From NCBI GenBank assembly GCA_902490005.1, contig CABUCM010000010.1, forward strand, positions 11,003-75,002: a stretch of DNA of 64,000 nucleotides, in the 5' to 3' direction. This DNA comes from an uncultured Ruminiclostridium sp. GTDB taxonomy: Bacteria; Bacillota; Clostridia; Oscillospirales; Acutalibacteraceae. The notes beneath the pieces are model-generated. The model was not told where the DNA came from and did not search any database. It saw only the letters and a program-made list of their open reading frames with translations. Positions 30,829 through 39,370 of the stretch are shown here, in pieces (positions within the stretch are counted from its first letter, which is position 1; each line of letters begins with the position of its first letter). A program made the position numbers and the translations under genes.

Positions 30829-32511
30829 TTATTCCGCGGAAATGATGAAATAGTAAATAGGCTGTCCGCCCCGCACTAGGGTAATGTCCACATGGGGGCC
30901 TACCTTGTGCTGGATCGCCTCTTTTGCTTCAACGGCCTGTTCCTCGCTGATATCCTCGCCGTAAATTAGGGTGAGAAAAGCGGTGTTATGGTCGCAGAGG
31001 GACTTGGTCAGCTTGACGGCGGCTCTTACCGGGTCTTTCTCCACGGAGGTCAGCTTGCCGTTTTTCAGCGTAAGGATTTCGCCCTCCTTGATCTTAAAGC
31101 CGCCGTATTCAGAATCCCGGGCGGCGAACGTGACTTGGCCGGTAGTGACCTTTCCGGCGGCCTGCATCATCTGTTCCACGACACCCTCGTCGCTCAGGTC
31201 GGGGTCAAAAGCCAGCATCGCGGCGATTCCCTGGGGGATAGTCCTGGTGGGGACAACCACCACGGTGCGGTCCTTTGCAAGCTCCACCGCCTGCTCCGCG
31301 GCTAAAATGATATTCTTATTATTGGGAAGCACATAAACCTTTTTCGCGGGGGTCGCCATAACAGCCGCCAGAATATTCTGGGTGCTTGGGTTCATGGTTT
31401 GGCCGCCGCTGACCACCGTGTTGCAGCCCAGGTCCTGGAACAGGGCCTGCAGGCCGTCGCCGGCGGCAACGGAAACAAAGCCGATCTCCTCGGTAGGCTC
31501 CGCCGGTTCAAAGCGGTTGGCGGTCTCCGCGGCTGCCCGGGCTTTTGCCTCCTCGTTCTGCTCGGCGGCAAGCCGGTGCTGTTCCTTCATGTTTTCTACC
31601 TTTACTGTCAGCAGCTGGCCAAATTTCAAGGCCTCCTGCAAAGCCTGGCCCGGGTTTTCCGTATGCACATGGGTCTTGATGATCTCGTCGTCATCCACCA
31701 CCACTACGCAGTCGCCGATGGTTTCCAGATAGGCCCGCAGCTCCAGGGGGCTGGTGGTGACCTCAGGATCCCGGCCCACGATAAATTCGGTGCAATAGGT
31801 GAAGGTAATATCCTGGTCGAATTCAGCCGCGGCGTTGCGGAAAAAGTCGTCGGAGCTCACCGGCTTGGCGGCGGCCGGTGCCTCCTGTTCGTTTGGAATA
31901 ATATAGCCGTCTTTCAGCACAGACATCATACCCTCAAAAATTAGACACAGGCCCTTGCCGCCGGCATCCACCACGCCGGCCTTTTTCAAGACAGGCAGCA
32001 GTTCCGGGGTGGTGCGCAAAGCCTCGGTGGCGCCCTGGCAAATGGCGGTCCAGACAAAAACCGGATCGGTATCCTCAGCGGCGGCGGCGCGGCCTTCCTC
32101 ATAGGCTACCCTGGCGACGGTCAAAATCGTGCCTTCGGTAGGCTTCATCACCGCCTTATAGGCGGCTTCCACACCAATGCCCAAAGCGTTGGCAATATGG
32201 GTGCCGTCCATGTTGTCCAGGTCCTTTAGGCCTTGGGCAAACCCACGGAACAGCAGAGAAAGAATAACCCCGGAATTTCCTCTGGCGCCACGCAAAAGAG
32301 CGGAAGCGCAGGCGGTAGCCACCTGCCCCACCGCGTCGCTTTCGTTTTTTTCTAAAGCGGCCACAGCGGCGGACATGGTCATAGACATATTGGTTCCGGT
32401 ATCCCCATCCGGGACCGGGAAGATATTTAATTCATCCACAGAGGTTTTATGCTTTGCAATATTATTTGCGCCGGAAATAATGGCGTTACGCAAACAAGTT
32501 CCATTAATCAA
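30829..32511 (-). CDS. fakA: Fatty acid kinase FakA / YloV-type DAK2 protein
   Basis: About 560 residues, the DhaL-fused YloV family. Characterised members (FakA) phosphorylate fatty acids carried by FakB proteins for phospholipid synthesis. The N-terminal DhaL domain has the nucleotide/Mg motif NIFPVPDGDTGTNM, then RGARGNSGVILS. Middle and C-terminal domains complete the usual length. I place the start at TTG 32511 (giving INGTCLRNAIISGANN) because AAGGGAG at 32520-32526 lies 8 bases upstream. The GTG at 32520 overlaps that site. FakA followed by recG is a frequent Firmicutes pairing. Confidence 0.9.
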   Translation of the reverse strand: MINGTCLRNAIISGANNIAKHKTSVDELNIFPVPDGDTGTNMSMTMSAAVAALEKNESDAVGQVATACASALLRGARGNSGVILSLLFRGFAQGLKDLDNMDGTHIANALGIGVEAAYKAVMKPTEGTILTVARVAYEEGRAAAAEDTDPVFVWTAICQGATEALRTTPELLPVLKKAGVVDAGGKGLCLIFEGMMSVLKDGYIIPNEQEAPAAAKPVSSDDFFRNAAAEFDQDITFTYCTEFIVGRDPEVTTSPLELRAYLETIGDCVVVVDDDEIIKTHVHTENPGQALQEALKFGQLLTVKVENMKEQHRLAAEQNEEAKARAAAETANRFEPAEPTEEIGFVSVAAGDGLQALFQDLGCNTVVSGGQTMNPSTQNILAAVMATPAKKVYVLPNNKNIILAAEQAVELAKDRTVVVVPTRTIPQGIAAMLAFDPDLSDEGVVEQMMQAAGKVTTGQVTFAARDSEYGGFKIKEGEILTLKNGKLTSVEKDPVRAAVKLTKSLCDHNTAFLTLIYGEDISEEQAVEAKEAIQHKVGPHVDITLVRGGQPIYYFIISAE

Positions 32512-32609
32512 ATTCAGCACTCCCTTGGTTCTTATTTTTCAACGATTTTTTAAAATCATGCAGATATACTTTTTTTCATTATATCACATTGCATTTTTAG
32601 AATCAAACA

Positions 32610-32656
32610 AAAAAATAACGGCAGCAGTCTCTTTTTTAAGAGATTACGCTGCCGTG
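32610..32656 (-). terminator. Terminator of spoVS
   Basis: Stem ACGGCAGC / GCTGCCGT, extended inside by AGTCTC / GAGATT. On the minus strand it is followed by a T-run (the A-run at 32609-32615). It lies between spoVS and fakA, so the two genes are likely separate units. Confidence 0.82.
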
Positions 32657-32670
32657 GCTTTACGGGTTCG

Positions 32671-32931
32671 TTATCGGGGTTCTACAATCAGTTTGATAGC
32701 GGTGCGTTCTTCTCCGTCGATAATTACATTGGCAAAGGCCGGAATGCAAACCAGGTCCACACCAGAAGGGGCCAAATAGCCTCTGGCTACGGCAACTGCC
32801 TTGATCGCCTGGTTGGCGGCGCCAGCGCCAACTGCCTGGACCTCCACACAGCCAAACTCCCGTATGACGCCTGCAATCGCTCCAGCTACAGAGTTAGGTG
32901 CGGATTTTGAAGAAACTTTTAGAACTTCCAT
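32671..32931 (-). CDS. spoVS: Stage V sporulation protein S
   Basis: SpoVS, 86 residues, the exact family length, very strongly conserved (MEVLKVSSKSAPNSVAGAIAG, then QAVGAGAANQAIKA). It is an Alba-like small protein needed for late sporulation in Bacillus subtilis. GAGGAGGG precedes the ATG. Its presence beside ymdB and rny is a conserved neighbourhood and suggests a spore-former, or a descendant of one. A possible SigH-type promoter upstream could not be decided. Confidence 0.96.
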   Translation of the reverse strand: MEVLKVSSKSAPNSVAGAIAGVIREFGCVEVQAVGAGAANQAIKAVAVARGYLAPSGVDLVCIPAFANVIIDGEERTAIKLIVEPR

Positions 32932-33095
32932 TAGTCAGCCCTCCTCATTAGAAAGAACTTGGGAGATGGGATTCCCCTAGTATCTATTCTAATAATAGTA
33001 GAAAAATGGAGCGTTAAAATTCTAAATAAGAATATTATGTTAAATAATCATAAATTTTTCTTTTTATTAAAATAATTTATGGGTGAAATGCTATT

Positions 33096-33869
33096 TTAAA
33101 TAATCTCAAGCCGTTCTACCGCCTGGGTCAAGCCGGTTTTATCGTCGATAGAGAATAAAACGCAGTCCATTTTACACGGGCCGGAGGCCAGGTCGAACCG
33201 GACCGGCAGCTTATTTTTCATTTTTTCGATGGTCAGTTCTTTTTTTACCCCCAATACCGAATCAATCACGCCGGTCATGCCCGTGTCGGTAAGATAGCCG
33301 GTGCCGCCAGGGAGAATGGTTTCATCGGCGGTGGGCACATGGGTATGGGTGCCAAACACGGCGGAGACCCTGCCGTCCAAATAAAAGCCCATAGAACGCT
33401 TTTCCCCGGTGGCCTCGGCGTGAAAATCCACAATGGTGATTTTCGGCTGGTCCGGGCCGGACAGAACCCTGTCCGCGGCGCGGAAGGGGCAGTCCAGGCT
33501 TTCCATATAGACGGTGCCCATCAGATTAACCACCTGGACTTGAAGCCGTCCCAGGTCCACCAGGCAGGAGCCCTTGCCCGGGGTGGTTCCTGCCGGGTAA
33601 TTGGCGGGGCGAAGCACATAAGGGTGTTCGTCATACAGGGCATAGCTTTCCCGCCGGCGGAAAGCGTGGTTGCCGGTGGTGACCACATCCACGCCGCTGA
33701 GAAAAAGGTAATCGGCGGAGGCGGGGGTCAGCCCGTTGCCGTCGGCGGAATTTTCCCCGTTGGCAATGACCAGATCAATACTTTTCATTTTTTTCAAGGA
33801 GGGCAGGCGCTGCCGGAGAAACTGGCAGCCCACGCTGCCCACTACATCGCCGATACACAGGATATTCAT
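33096..33869 (-). CDS. ymdB: YmdB family metallophosphoesterase
   Basis: A 257-residue metallophosphoesterase of the YmdB family. The Bacillus enzyme hydrolyses 2',3'-cyclic nucleotides and affects biofilm and sporulation decisions. The motifs are IGDVVGSVG at the N-terminus, NGENSADGNGLT, TTGNHAF, DFHAEAT and FGTHTHVPTAD, all with the expected metal ligands. It is conserved next to rny and spoVS, as in Bacilli, and is read toward spoVS across a 164-base AT-rich gap. Confidence 0.93.
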   Translation of the reverse strand: MNILCIGDVVGSVGCQFLRQRLPSLKKMKSIDLVIANGENSADGNGLTPASADYLFLSGVDVVTTGNHAFRRRESYALYDEHPYVLRPANYPAGTTPGKGSCLVDLGRLQVQVVNLMGTVYMESLDCPFRAADRVLSGPDQPKITIVDFHAEATGEKRSMGFYLDGRVSAVFGTHTHVPTADETILPGGTGYLTDTGMTGVIDSVLGVKKELTIEKMKNKLPVRFDLASGPCKMDCVLFSIDDKTGLTQAVERLEII

Positions 33870-34022
33870 TTTATTCGCCTCGCTGTTTTTTCTTTGTGAT
33901 CCTTATAATTGCTGAAGGGATCAGGGTTTCATATAAAATAACAAAAATATGTGAAAATTCCATTTGCGCAGTTGACTTCTGATCTGAAAAACTGTGATCT
34001 TGCCTTGAAGAAGCGTAAGGTT

Positions 34023-34463
34023 ATGAGAATATGTCCAAAATGCGGAGAAACCAATGGGAACAACCTGACAAAATGTTTTAAATGCGGCGCTAATTTAGGA
34101 TCTGTGGACAGCTATAAAAAGATATGTCCTAATTGCGGGCTTGTTTACGGGCCAAAATCGGAAACGTGTGAAGAGTGCGGCGAAAGATTATCTGTTGTGG
34201 CTGACAGGCCCGCGGTTTCGTTTCAGCAGAAACCGGCAAGTAAAGATTATATGGATACCTGGCTTTATGTGGTTGCCATTTTGTTCCCGGTGGTGGGCAT
34301 TTTATTAGGCTGCGCTTACATCATCCGGCACGACGACTTTGTTGGGAAGCGGATGATCATACTTTCTCTTGTTTTTATGGTCCTTTGGGGAATTTTGCTT
34401 TGGGTGCTGTCATCTTGCGCGGCGGGCGCCGCCGCTTCGCACCTCGGCAGGTCCCTGTATTAA
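34023..34463 (+). CDS. Zinc-ribbon membrane protein of unknown function
   Basis: About 146 residues. Two zinc-ribbon modules come first (CPKCG ... CFKCG and CPNCG ... CEECG). A linker and two hydrophobic segments follow (about residues 77-100 and 110-135), so it should sit in the cytoplasmic membrane with the ribbons inside. The start is uncertain: ATG 34023 begins directly at the first ribbon, but a GTG at 33951 is in frame and neither has a strong ribosome-binding site. It is the only plus-strand gene between ymdB and rny. Confidence 0.7.
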   Translation: MRICPKCGETNGNNLTKCFKCGANLGSVDSYKKICPNCGLVYGPKSETCEECGERLSVVADRPAVSFQQKPASKDYMDTWLYVVAILFPVVGILLGCAYIIRHDDFVGKRMIILSLVFMVLWGILLWVLSSCAAGAAASHLGRSLY

Positions 34464-34498
34464 AGCTTTCCAATTTTGAGAAACACATTCAATTGCAG

Positions 34499-34530
34499 AA
34501 AAAGCGCAGAGCATTGGCTCCGCGCTTTTT
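34499..34530. terminator. Bidirectional terminator between zinc-ribbon gene and rny
   Basis: A-run, then AAGCGC(A)GAGC / GGCTC(C)GCGCTT with one mismatch, then a T-run of six. It lies between convergent genes. Confidence 0.85.
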
Positions 34531-34559
34531 TCGTTCCAAACTTTCAAACACAATCCCGC

Positions 34560-36113
34560 TTATTTCGCGTATTCGATGGCGCGGCTTTCACGGATAATGT
34601 TCACCTTGATCTGTCCGGGATAATCCAGGTCGTCCTCGATCTTTTTACAGATATCCCTAGCCAAAAGAACCATGCGTTCATCGTTTACCACTTCAGGCTT
34701 TACCATGATACGGACTTCCCGGCCCGCCTGGATAGCGTAGCAGCTGGATACGCCGTCGAAAGAGGAGGCAACCTCTTCCAGCTTTTCCAAACGCTTGATG
34801 TAGTTCTCAAGATTTTCTCTGCGGGCGCCGGGCCTTGCGGCGGAAATGGCGTCAGAAGCCTGTACGATACAGGCAATAACGGTTTTTGCCTCCACGTCGC
34901 CGTGATGGGCGTGAATCGCGTGAACCACAGCCTCGCTCTCTTTATACCTGCGGGCCACGTCTACGCCGATATCCACATGGGAACCTTCGATTTCGTGGTC
35001 TAAAGCCTTGCCAATATCATGCAGCAAGCCGGCGCGGCGGGCGATGGTGGGGTCTAACCCCAGCTCTGAGGCGATCATACCGGAAAGGTAAGCCACCTCC
35101 AGGGAATGGTTCAATACATTTTGTCCATAGCTGGTACGGTAACGCAGCCGGCCCAGCAGCTTAACAAGTTCAGGATGGATTCCGTTGACGCCAGCCTCGA
35201 TAATGGCGCGTTCACCCTCCTGCTTAATGGTGGCGTCCACCTCGCGGCGGGCCTTTTCCACCATTTCCTCAATTCTGGCGGGATGAATCCGCCCATCGGA
35301 AATCAGCCGTTCCAGCGCGATCCGGGCAATTTCCCTGCGGACCGGGTCAAAGCTGGATAAGGTGATGGCTTCGGGCGTATCGTCAATAATCAAATCAACG
35401 CCGGTCATGGTCTCGATGGCCCGGATATTCCGGCCCTCGCGGCCAATAATGCGGCCCTTCATTTCGTCATTGGGCAGAGGCACAACCGAGATGGTGGCTT
35501 CAGCCACATGGTCGGCGGCGCATCTCTGAATTGCCAGCGAGATAATTTCGCGGGCTTTGCTGTCCGCGTCTTCCTTGGTTTGCTGTTCGATCTCCATGAC
35601 CTTGATGGCTTTTTCGTGAACCAATTCGTCTTCCAATTTTTTCAGCAGGTAATCCTTAGCCTGGTCGATGGAAAACCCGGAGATTCTTTCCAGCATTTCA
35701 AATTGGCTTTTTTTGACGGTTTCCGCTTCCGCGAGTTTCTCGTCGATTTTTTTGGTCTTTGCGTTGATTGCCTCTTCTTTTGCCTCTAAATGCTCCAGCT
35801 TTTTATCCAGGGTTTCCTCTTTTTGCTGGATCCTGCGTTCCTGGCGCTGCACATCTTTGCGGCGTTCGGCGACTTCCCGTTCCGCCTCCAGACGCTGGCG
35901 GTGGATCTCGTCTTTTCCTTCCAGGATAGTTTCCTTCTTTTTTGCCTCTGCTGTTTTGATGGCTTCATTGACAAGCCGTTTGGCTTCCTGTTCGGCAGAA
36001 CCGATTTCCGCTTCCGCCGTATGTTTTCTATGATTAGAGCCCGCAATAAAGGCGATAACAGCGCAGACAATACCAACTGCGATGGGCAGGAGGATTTGTA
36101 CTATTGGTGGCAA
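34560..36113 (-). CDS. rny: Ribonuclease Y
   Basis: RNase Y, about 517 residues, the membrane-anchored endoribonuclease that starts mRNA decay in Firmicutes. The N-terminal transmembrane helix (ILLPIAVGIVCAVIAFIAG) is followed by a long charged coiled coil. The KH domain has GRIIGREGRNIRAIE, and the HD domain has HSLEVAYLSG and LLHDIGKALDHE. Start choice is difficult: AAGGAGG at 36125-36131 overlaps an in-frame GTG at 36125, so TTG 36113 with 11-base spacing is preferred; rpoB shows the same spacing. Confidence 0.94.
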   Translation of the reverse strand: MPPIVQILLPIAVGIVCAVIAFIAGSNHRKHTAEAEIGSAEQEAKRLVNEAIKTAEAKKKETILEGKDEIHRQRLEAEREVAERRKDVQRQERRIQQKEETLDKKLEHLEAKEEAINAKTKKIDEKLAEAETVKKSQFEMLERISGFSIDQAKDYLLKKLEDELVHEKAIKVMEIEQQTKEDADSKAREIISLAIQRCAADHVAEATISVVPLPNDEMKGRIIGREGRNIRAIETMTGVDLIIDDTPEAITLSSFDPVRREIARIALERLISDGRIHPARIEEMVEKARREVDATIKQEGERAIIEAGVNGIHPELVKLLGRLRYRTSYGQNVLNHSLEVAYLSGMIASELGLDPTIARRAGLLHDIGKALDHEIEGSHVDIGVDVARRYKESEAVVHAIHAHHGDVEAKTVIACIVQASDAISAARPGARRENLENYIKRLEKLEEVASSFDGVSSCYAIQAGREVRIMVKPEVVNDERMVLLARDICKKIEDDLDYPGQIKVNIIRESRAIEYAK

Positions 36114-36320
36114 GTGAATTGGCACCTCCTTTTCTTCATTCTGTTTTCAAGTATTTTAATTAAAAATAATAAAAGTAGAGTTTCTCAACTAACAGGTGCG
36201 TTAATCCTGAAAATGAGCGTACTAACCCCATGAATACGCATTTTTACGTATCCTTAACAACTATTGTATTACTTTTAGGGGGTGTCTGTCAAGAAAATTG
36301 TACATACTTTCTATTGGCCC

Positions 36321-36349
36321 TTGACAATCTAAAATGTGGGTGTTAACAT
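36321..36349 (+). promoter_or_regulatory. Promoter of the thrS T-box leader
   Basis: A perfect TTGACA and a TAACAT -10 are separated by 17 bases. Transcription would start near 36356, giving a leader of almost 300 bases. The 200 bases between rny and this promoter are AT-rich and should hold the minus-strand rny promoter, which I could not place with confidence. Confidence 0.65.
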
Positions 36350-36364
36350 AACAATAGAAAAGAA

Positions 36365-36621
36365 TCATCTCAAAAACGTTGAGAAGGAAAGAAAGACCAT
36401 CAGTTTTCCTAAGAGAGCGGGCGTCACCGGCTGAAAGCGCCTGCGGTAAAACCGGTTTTATCTACCGCCTTTGAGTGTGCCGCGAAGAGAAATCGTTCTA
36501 TAAGCGGCGCCGGCCGACCCCGTTACAGGTCAGTGGAGGGCAAAGGGAGAATTTTCTTTTGCTGAATTTGGGTGGAAACACGGAGCGCAAAGCCTCGTCC
36601 CTTTTTGGGATGAGGCTTTTT
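36365..36621 (+). promoter_or_regulatory. T-box riboswitch (threonine) upstream of thrS
   Basis: The leader has the AGAGAG element (36412-36417) and the T-box core TGGGTGGAAACACGG (36569-36583). A terminator AAGCCTCGTCCC / GGGATGAGGCTT with T-run follows (36590-36621). An ACC codon at 36464-36466, on the 3' side of the likely Stem I, fits a threonine specifier. CTCAAA (36369-36374) can pair with TTTGAG (36470-36475) to close Stem I. Uncharged tRNA-Thr should favour the antiterminator and raise thrS expression. The secondary structure is read by eye. Confidence 0.88.
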
Positions 36622-36649
36622 ATATTGTTTCATAAAGGAGCGTATCACT

Positions 36650-38587
36650 ATGGTAAAGGTTACACTGAAAGGCGGAGTGGTGAAGGAATTCGACCAGAAC
36701 GTCACCATCGCGGAGATTGCCCAGTCCTTGGGCGGCGGCCTGTATAAGGCGGCTTGCGCGGGAAAGCTGAACGGCCAGGTGGTGGACCTTCGGACTCCGG
36801 TGACAGAAGACAGCGAAGTGGAAATTCTGACCTTTGATTCCCAGGATGGCAAGAAGGCCTATTGGCATACCACGTCCCATATTATGGCCCAGGCGGTGGG
36901 CCGCCTGTTCCCGGGCGCGGTGTTCGCCATCGGCCCGTCCATCGACCAAGGGTTTTATTATGATTTTGATTTGCCCAGGAACCTGACCCCTGAGGATCTG
37001 ACGGCCATCGAAGCTGAGATGAAGAAAATCATCAAGGAAGACGAACCCCTGGAGCGGTTTGAATTGGAGCCGGAGGAGGCTGTCAAGCTGATGGAGGAAA
37101 GGGGACAGCCCTATAAGGTGGAACTGATCCGGGAGCATTCCGGCAAGGGGGAGAAGATTTCCTTTTACCGCCAGGGCGATTTTCTGGACCTGTGCGCCGG
37201 CCCTCATTTGATGAGCACCGGCAAAGTGAAGGCCGTGAAGCTGACCAGCTGCACCGGCGCTTATTGGAGGGGAGACTCCAAAAGCAAAATGCTGCAAAGG
37301 GTTTACGGGATTTCTTTCCCCAAGGCCAGCGAGCTGACCGCCCATTTGGAAGCCATGGAGGAAGCGAAAAAGCGGGACCACAATAAGCTGGGCCGGGAGT
37401 TGGGTTATTTCACAACCTGCGATATTATCGGCCAGGGCCTGCCGATTCTGCTGCCCAACGGCGCAAGGGTAATCCAGCTGCTCCAGCGGTTTGTGGAGGA
37501 TGAGGAGCAAAAGAGAGGATGGCTGCTGACCAAGACTCCCTATATGGCCAAAAGCGACCTGTATAAGCTGTCCGGCCACTGGGACCACTATAAGGACGGC
37601 ATGTTTGTGCTGGGGGATGAGGAGAAGGATGACGAGGTATTCGCCCTGCGGCCCATGACCTGCCCATTCCAGTACCAGGCATATTTAAATAAGAAGCGTT
37701 CCTACCGGGATCTGCCCTTGCGGTATAACGAGACATCCACCCTGTTCCGCAACGAGGCCAGCGGCGAGATGCACGGCCTGATCCGGGTGCGCCAGTTTAC
37801 CATTTCCGAGGGCCATTTGATGTGCCGTCCCGACCAGCTGGAAGACGAATTCAAGAGCAGCCTGCAGCTTGCCAACGATATGCTGGAGACCTTGGGCCTG
37901 GCGGAGGACGTTTCCTACCGTTTTTCCCAGTGGGATCCGGAGGACCGGGAGAAATATATCGGCACCCCAGAGCAGTGGGATGAAGCGCAAAGCGTCATGA
38001 AGAAAATTCTGGACCACCTGGGGATCGATTATGTGGTGGGCATTGGAGAAGCGGCCTTCTATGGCCCGAAGCTGGATATTCAGATCAAAAATGTGTTCGG
38101 CAAAGAGGATACTCTGATTACCATTCAGATTGACCAAATGCTGGCTGAAAAGTTCGGCATGGAATACGTGGACGCCGACGGCAAAACGAAAAATCCATAT
38201 ATTATCCACCGCACATCTATCGGCTGCTATGAGCGTACCTTGGCGCTGTTGATCGAAAAATATGCCGGCGCCCTGCCTATGTGGCTCATGCCGGAGCAGG
38301 TCCGCGTGCTGCCCATCAGTGAAAAGTTCCTGGATAAGGCGTTAGAGGTGGATCAAAAGCTGAAAGCCCAGGGAATCCGGTCCACGGCGGACAGCCGCAA
38401 CGAGAAGATCGGATATAAGATCCGGGAAGCACAAATGGAAAAGATTCCTTATATGCTGATTATCGGCGAAAAGGAAATCGCGGAAAATGTGGTTTCCGTC
38501 CGTTCTAGAAAAGGCGAGTTGAGCACTATGTCCTTAGAGGCGTTTTTGGAAAAGGCGTTGACCGAAATCAAGGAAAAGACAAAATAA
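36650..38587 (+). CDS. thrS: Threonyl-tRNA synthetase
   Basis: Threonyl-tRNA synthetase, 645 residues. The N-terminal TGS domain covers about residues 1-60. The editing domain follows, with HTTSHIMAQAVG near residue 76 and a later CAGPHL. The class II core has the motif 1-3 region (FALRPMTCPFQYQ, RNEASGEMHGLIRVRQF, then TSIGCYERTLALL). The anticodon-binding domain is at the C-terminus. AAAGGAG precedes ATG 36650. Expression is set by the T-box just upstream. Confidence 0.97.
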   Translation: MVKVTLKGGVVKEFDQNVTIAEIAQSLGGGLYKAACAGKLNGQVVDLRTPVTEDSEVEILTFDSQDGKKAYWHTTSHIMAQAVGRLFPGAVFAIGPSIDQGFYYDFDLPRNLTPEDLTAIEAEMKKIIKEDEPLERFELEPEEAVKLMEERGQPYKVELIREHSGKGEKISFYRQGDFLDLCAGPHLMSTGKVKAVKLTSCTGAYWRGDSKSKMLQRVYGISFPKASELTAHLEAMEEAKKRDHNKLGRELGYFTTCDIIGQGLPILLPNGARVIQLLQRFVEDEEQKRGWLLTKTPYMAKSDLYKLSGHWDHYKDGMFVLGDEEKDDEVFALRPMTCPFQYQAYLNKKRSYRDLPLRYNETSTLFRNEASGEMHGLIRVRQFTISEGHLMCRPDQLEDEFKSSLQLANDMLETLGLAEDVSYRFSQWDPEDREKYIGTPEQWDEAQSVMKKILDHLGIDYVVGIGEAAFYGPKLDIQIKNVFGKEDTLITIQIDQMLAEKFGMEYVDADGKTKNPYIIHRTSIGCYERTLALLIEKYAGALPMWLMPEQVRVLPISEKFLDKALEVDQKLKAQGIRSTADSRNEKIGYKIREAQMEKIPYMLIIGEKEIAENVVSVRSRKGELSTMSLEAFLEKALTEIKEKTK

Positions 38588-38599
38588 AATATTTTGGCA

Positions 38600-38631
38600 G
38601 GAACGGGCAGGATTTTGCCCGTTCCTTTTTT
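38600..38631 (+). terminator. Terminator of thrS
   Basis: A 10-bp perfect stem, GGAACGGGCA / TGCCCGTTCC, with GGATTT loop and six T, directly after the stop codon. Confidence 0.93.
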
Positions 38632-38655
38632 ATAAAAGAAATCGACAGGGAATAC

Positions 38656-38684
38656 TTGATTTTGAAAAAAATATCTGCTACAAT
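38656..38684 (+). promoter_or_regulatory. Promoter of tRNA-Gly
   Basis: TTGATT and TACAAT are separated by 17 bases. The -10 ends 16 bases before the mature 5' end of the tRNA. Confidence 0.72.
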
Positions 38685-38700
38685 AAATATCACTGAATAT

Positions 38701-38774
38701 GCGTGAGTAGTTCAATGGCAGAATGTCAGCTTCCCAAGCTGAACACGCGGGTTCGATTCCCGTCTCGCGCTCCA
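38701..38774 (+). tRNA. tRNA-Gly (anticodon CCC)
   Basis: A 74-base cloverleaf. Acceptor strand GCGTGAG pairs with CTCGCGC. The D arm contains GTTCAATGGCAGAA. The anticodon arm TCAGC-TTCCCAA-GCTGA gives anticodon CCC, reading GGG glycine codons. The T arm has GGTTCGATTCC, and the terminal CCA is encoded. Its 3' end is the left copy of the repeat that bounds the proposed island. Confidence 0.95.
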
Positions 38775-38775
38775 A
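38752..38775 (+). repeat. Putative attL: tRNA-Gly 3' end repeat
   Basis: This 24-base stretch covers the T-loop, 3' acceptor strand and CCA of the tRNA. A copy with 22 of 24 identical bases lies at 55,300-55,323 in the same orientation, 16.5 kb away. Such duplications arise when a tyrosine-recombinase element integrates at a tRNA 3' end. Attachment-site identity is inferred. Confidence 0.65.
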
Positions 38776-38778
38776 GAA

Positions 38779-38812
38779 GGGGTGACGAAATAGATGTCAC
38801 CCCGATTTTTTT
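38779..38812 (+). terminator. Terminator after tRNA-Gly
   Basis: Stem GGGGTGAC / GTCACCCC with a 9-base loop followed by GATTTTTTT, four bases after the tRNA CCA. Confidence 0.88.
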
Positions 38813-38900
38813 CAGTATTCATGCGGGTTTCCGGGCTTTTTAGGGCCGATTTTTCAAAATCGCCCCACCGTGGATGTCCAACCCCCAAAAGAGCAAAAAA

Positions 38901-38944
38901 GACAAAAACCGCTTCCTTATTTTTATTAGGGAAGCGGTTTTGTC
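38901..38944. terminator. Strong hairpin with A and T flanks
   Basis: Stem GACAAAAACCGCTTCC / GGAAGCGGTTTTGTC, nearly perfect, around an AT-rich loop. It lies between the tRNA and the ParM-like fragment and can stop transcription on either strand. Confidence 0.72.
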
Positions 38945-39058
38945 ATTTTTTAGACACCGGCAGAGAAATGATTTTCGATTGTCTGTCCGGGATATCCTGG
39001 GGATTGACAGGGGAAGGAGGCGTTGGAGTTTGACCGGTAGCCGATCCTGAGAAACAAA

Positions 39059-39370
39059 ATGGAAAACGACAATTATTACCTTTTAACCCTGGCAGCTATC
39101 GCAAAAGAAATCCAGCAGCGCGGGGAAAAAAGGGAATGCGCCGTGATCCTTGGCGCGGGCCTGCCCCTGGCCGGATTCGGCCGGGAAAAGAAAGTGTTCC
39201 GGGAACACCTGTTCCGTTCTTCTCAGCCGGTAAGCTTCAAGTTTGAAGGAATCTCCTATCAGGTGAACATTCGGGACATCAGGTTTTTAATTCAGCCGAA
39301 ATACCAGGATAACCCAGCAGATTGGTATCGTAGCCGTTATAGATGTTTTCCCCAGAGTTATTTTTCTTGA
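39059..39370 (+). pseudogene. Fragment of a ParM/StbA-like segregation ATPase
   Basis: The frame encodes about 80 residues resembling the middle of actin-like ParM/StbA plasmid-partition ATPases: an AAIAKEIQQRGE helix, VILGAGLPLAGFG (the adenosine/phosphate region), FREHLF and SFKFEGISYQVNIRDIR. The N-terminal phosphate-1 motif and the whole C-terminal domain are missing. The last 20 codons no longer fit the family. It is best read as a remnant of a plasmid-like or conjugative element at the left edge of the island. An in-frame ATG exists, so a short product cannot be excluded. Confidence 0.65.

Noticed and set aside
32932..33095. SigH-type promoter for spoVS
   Set aside because: GAAT-like elements occur in this AT-rich gap, but no AGGANNT-like partner at the right distance could be fixed.
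33972..34000. TTGACT promoter before the zinc-ribbon gene
   Set aside because: The bases 17 positions downstream (TGATCT) are a poor -10, so the site was not annotated.
38449..38775. Minus-strand frame beginning MERETGIEPAC
   Set aside because: This peptide is the antisense translation of the tRNA-Gly 3' half and the thrS end, a well-known annotation artefact.
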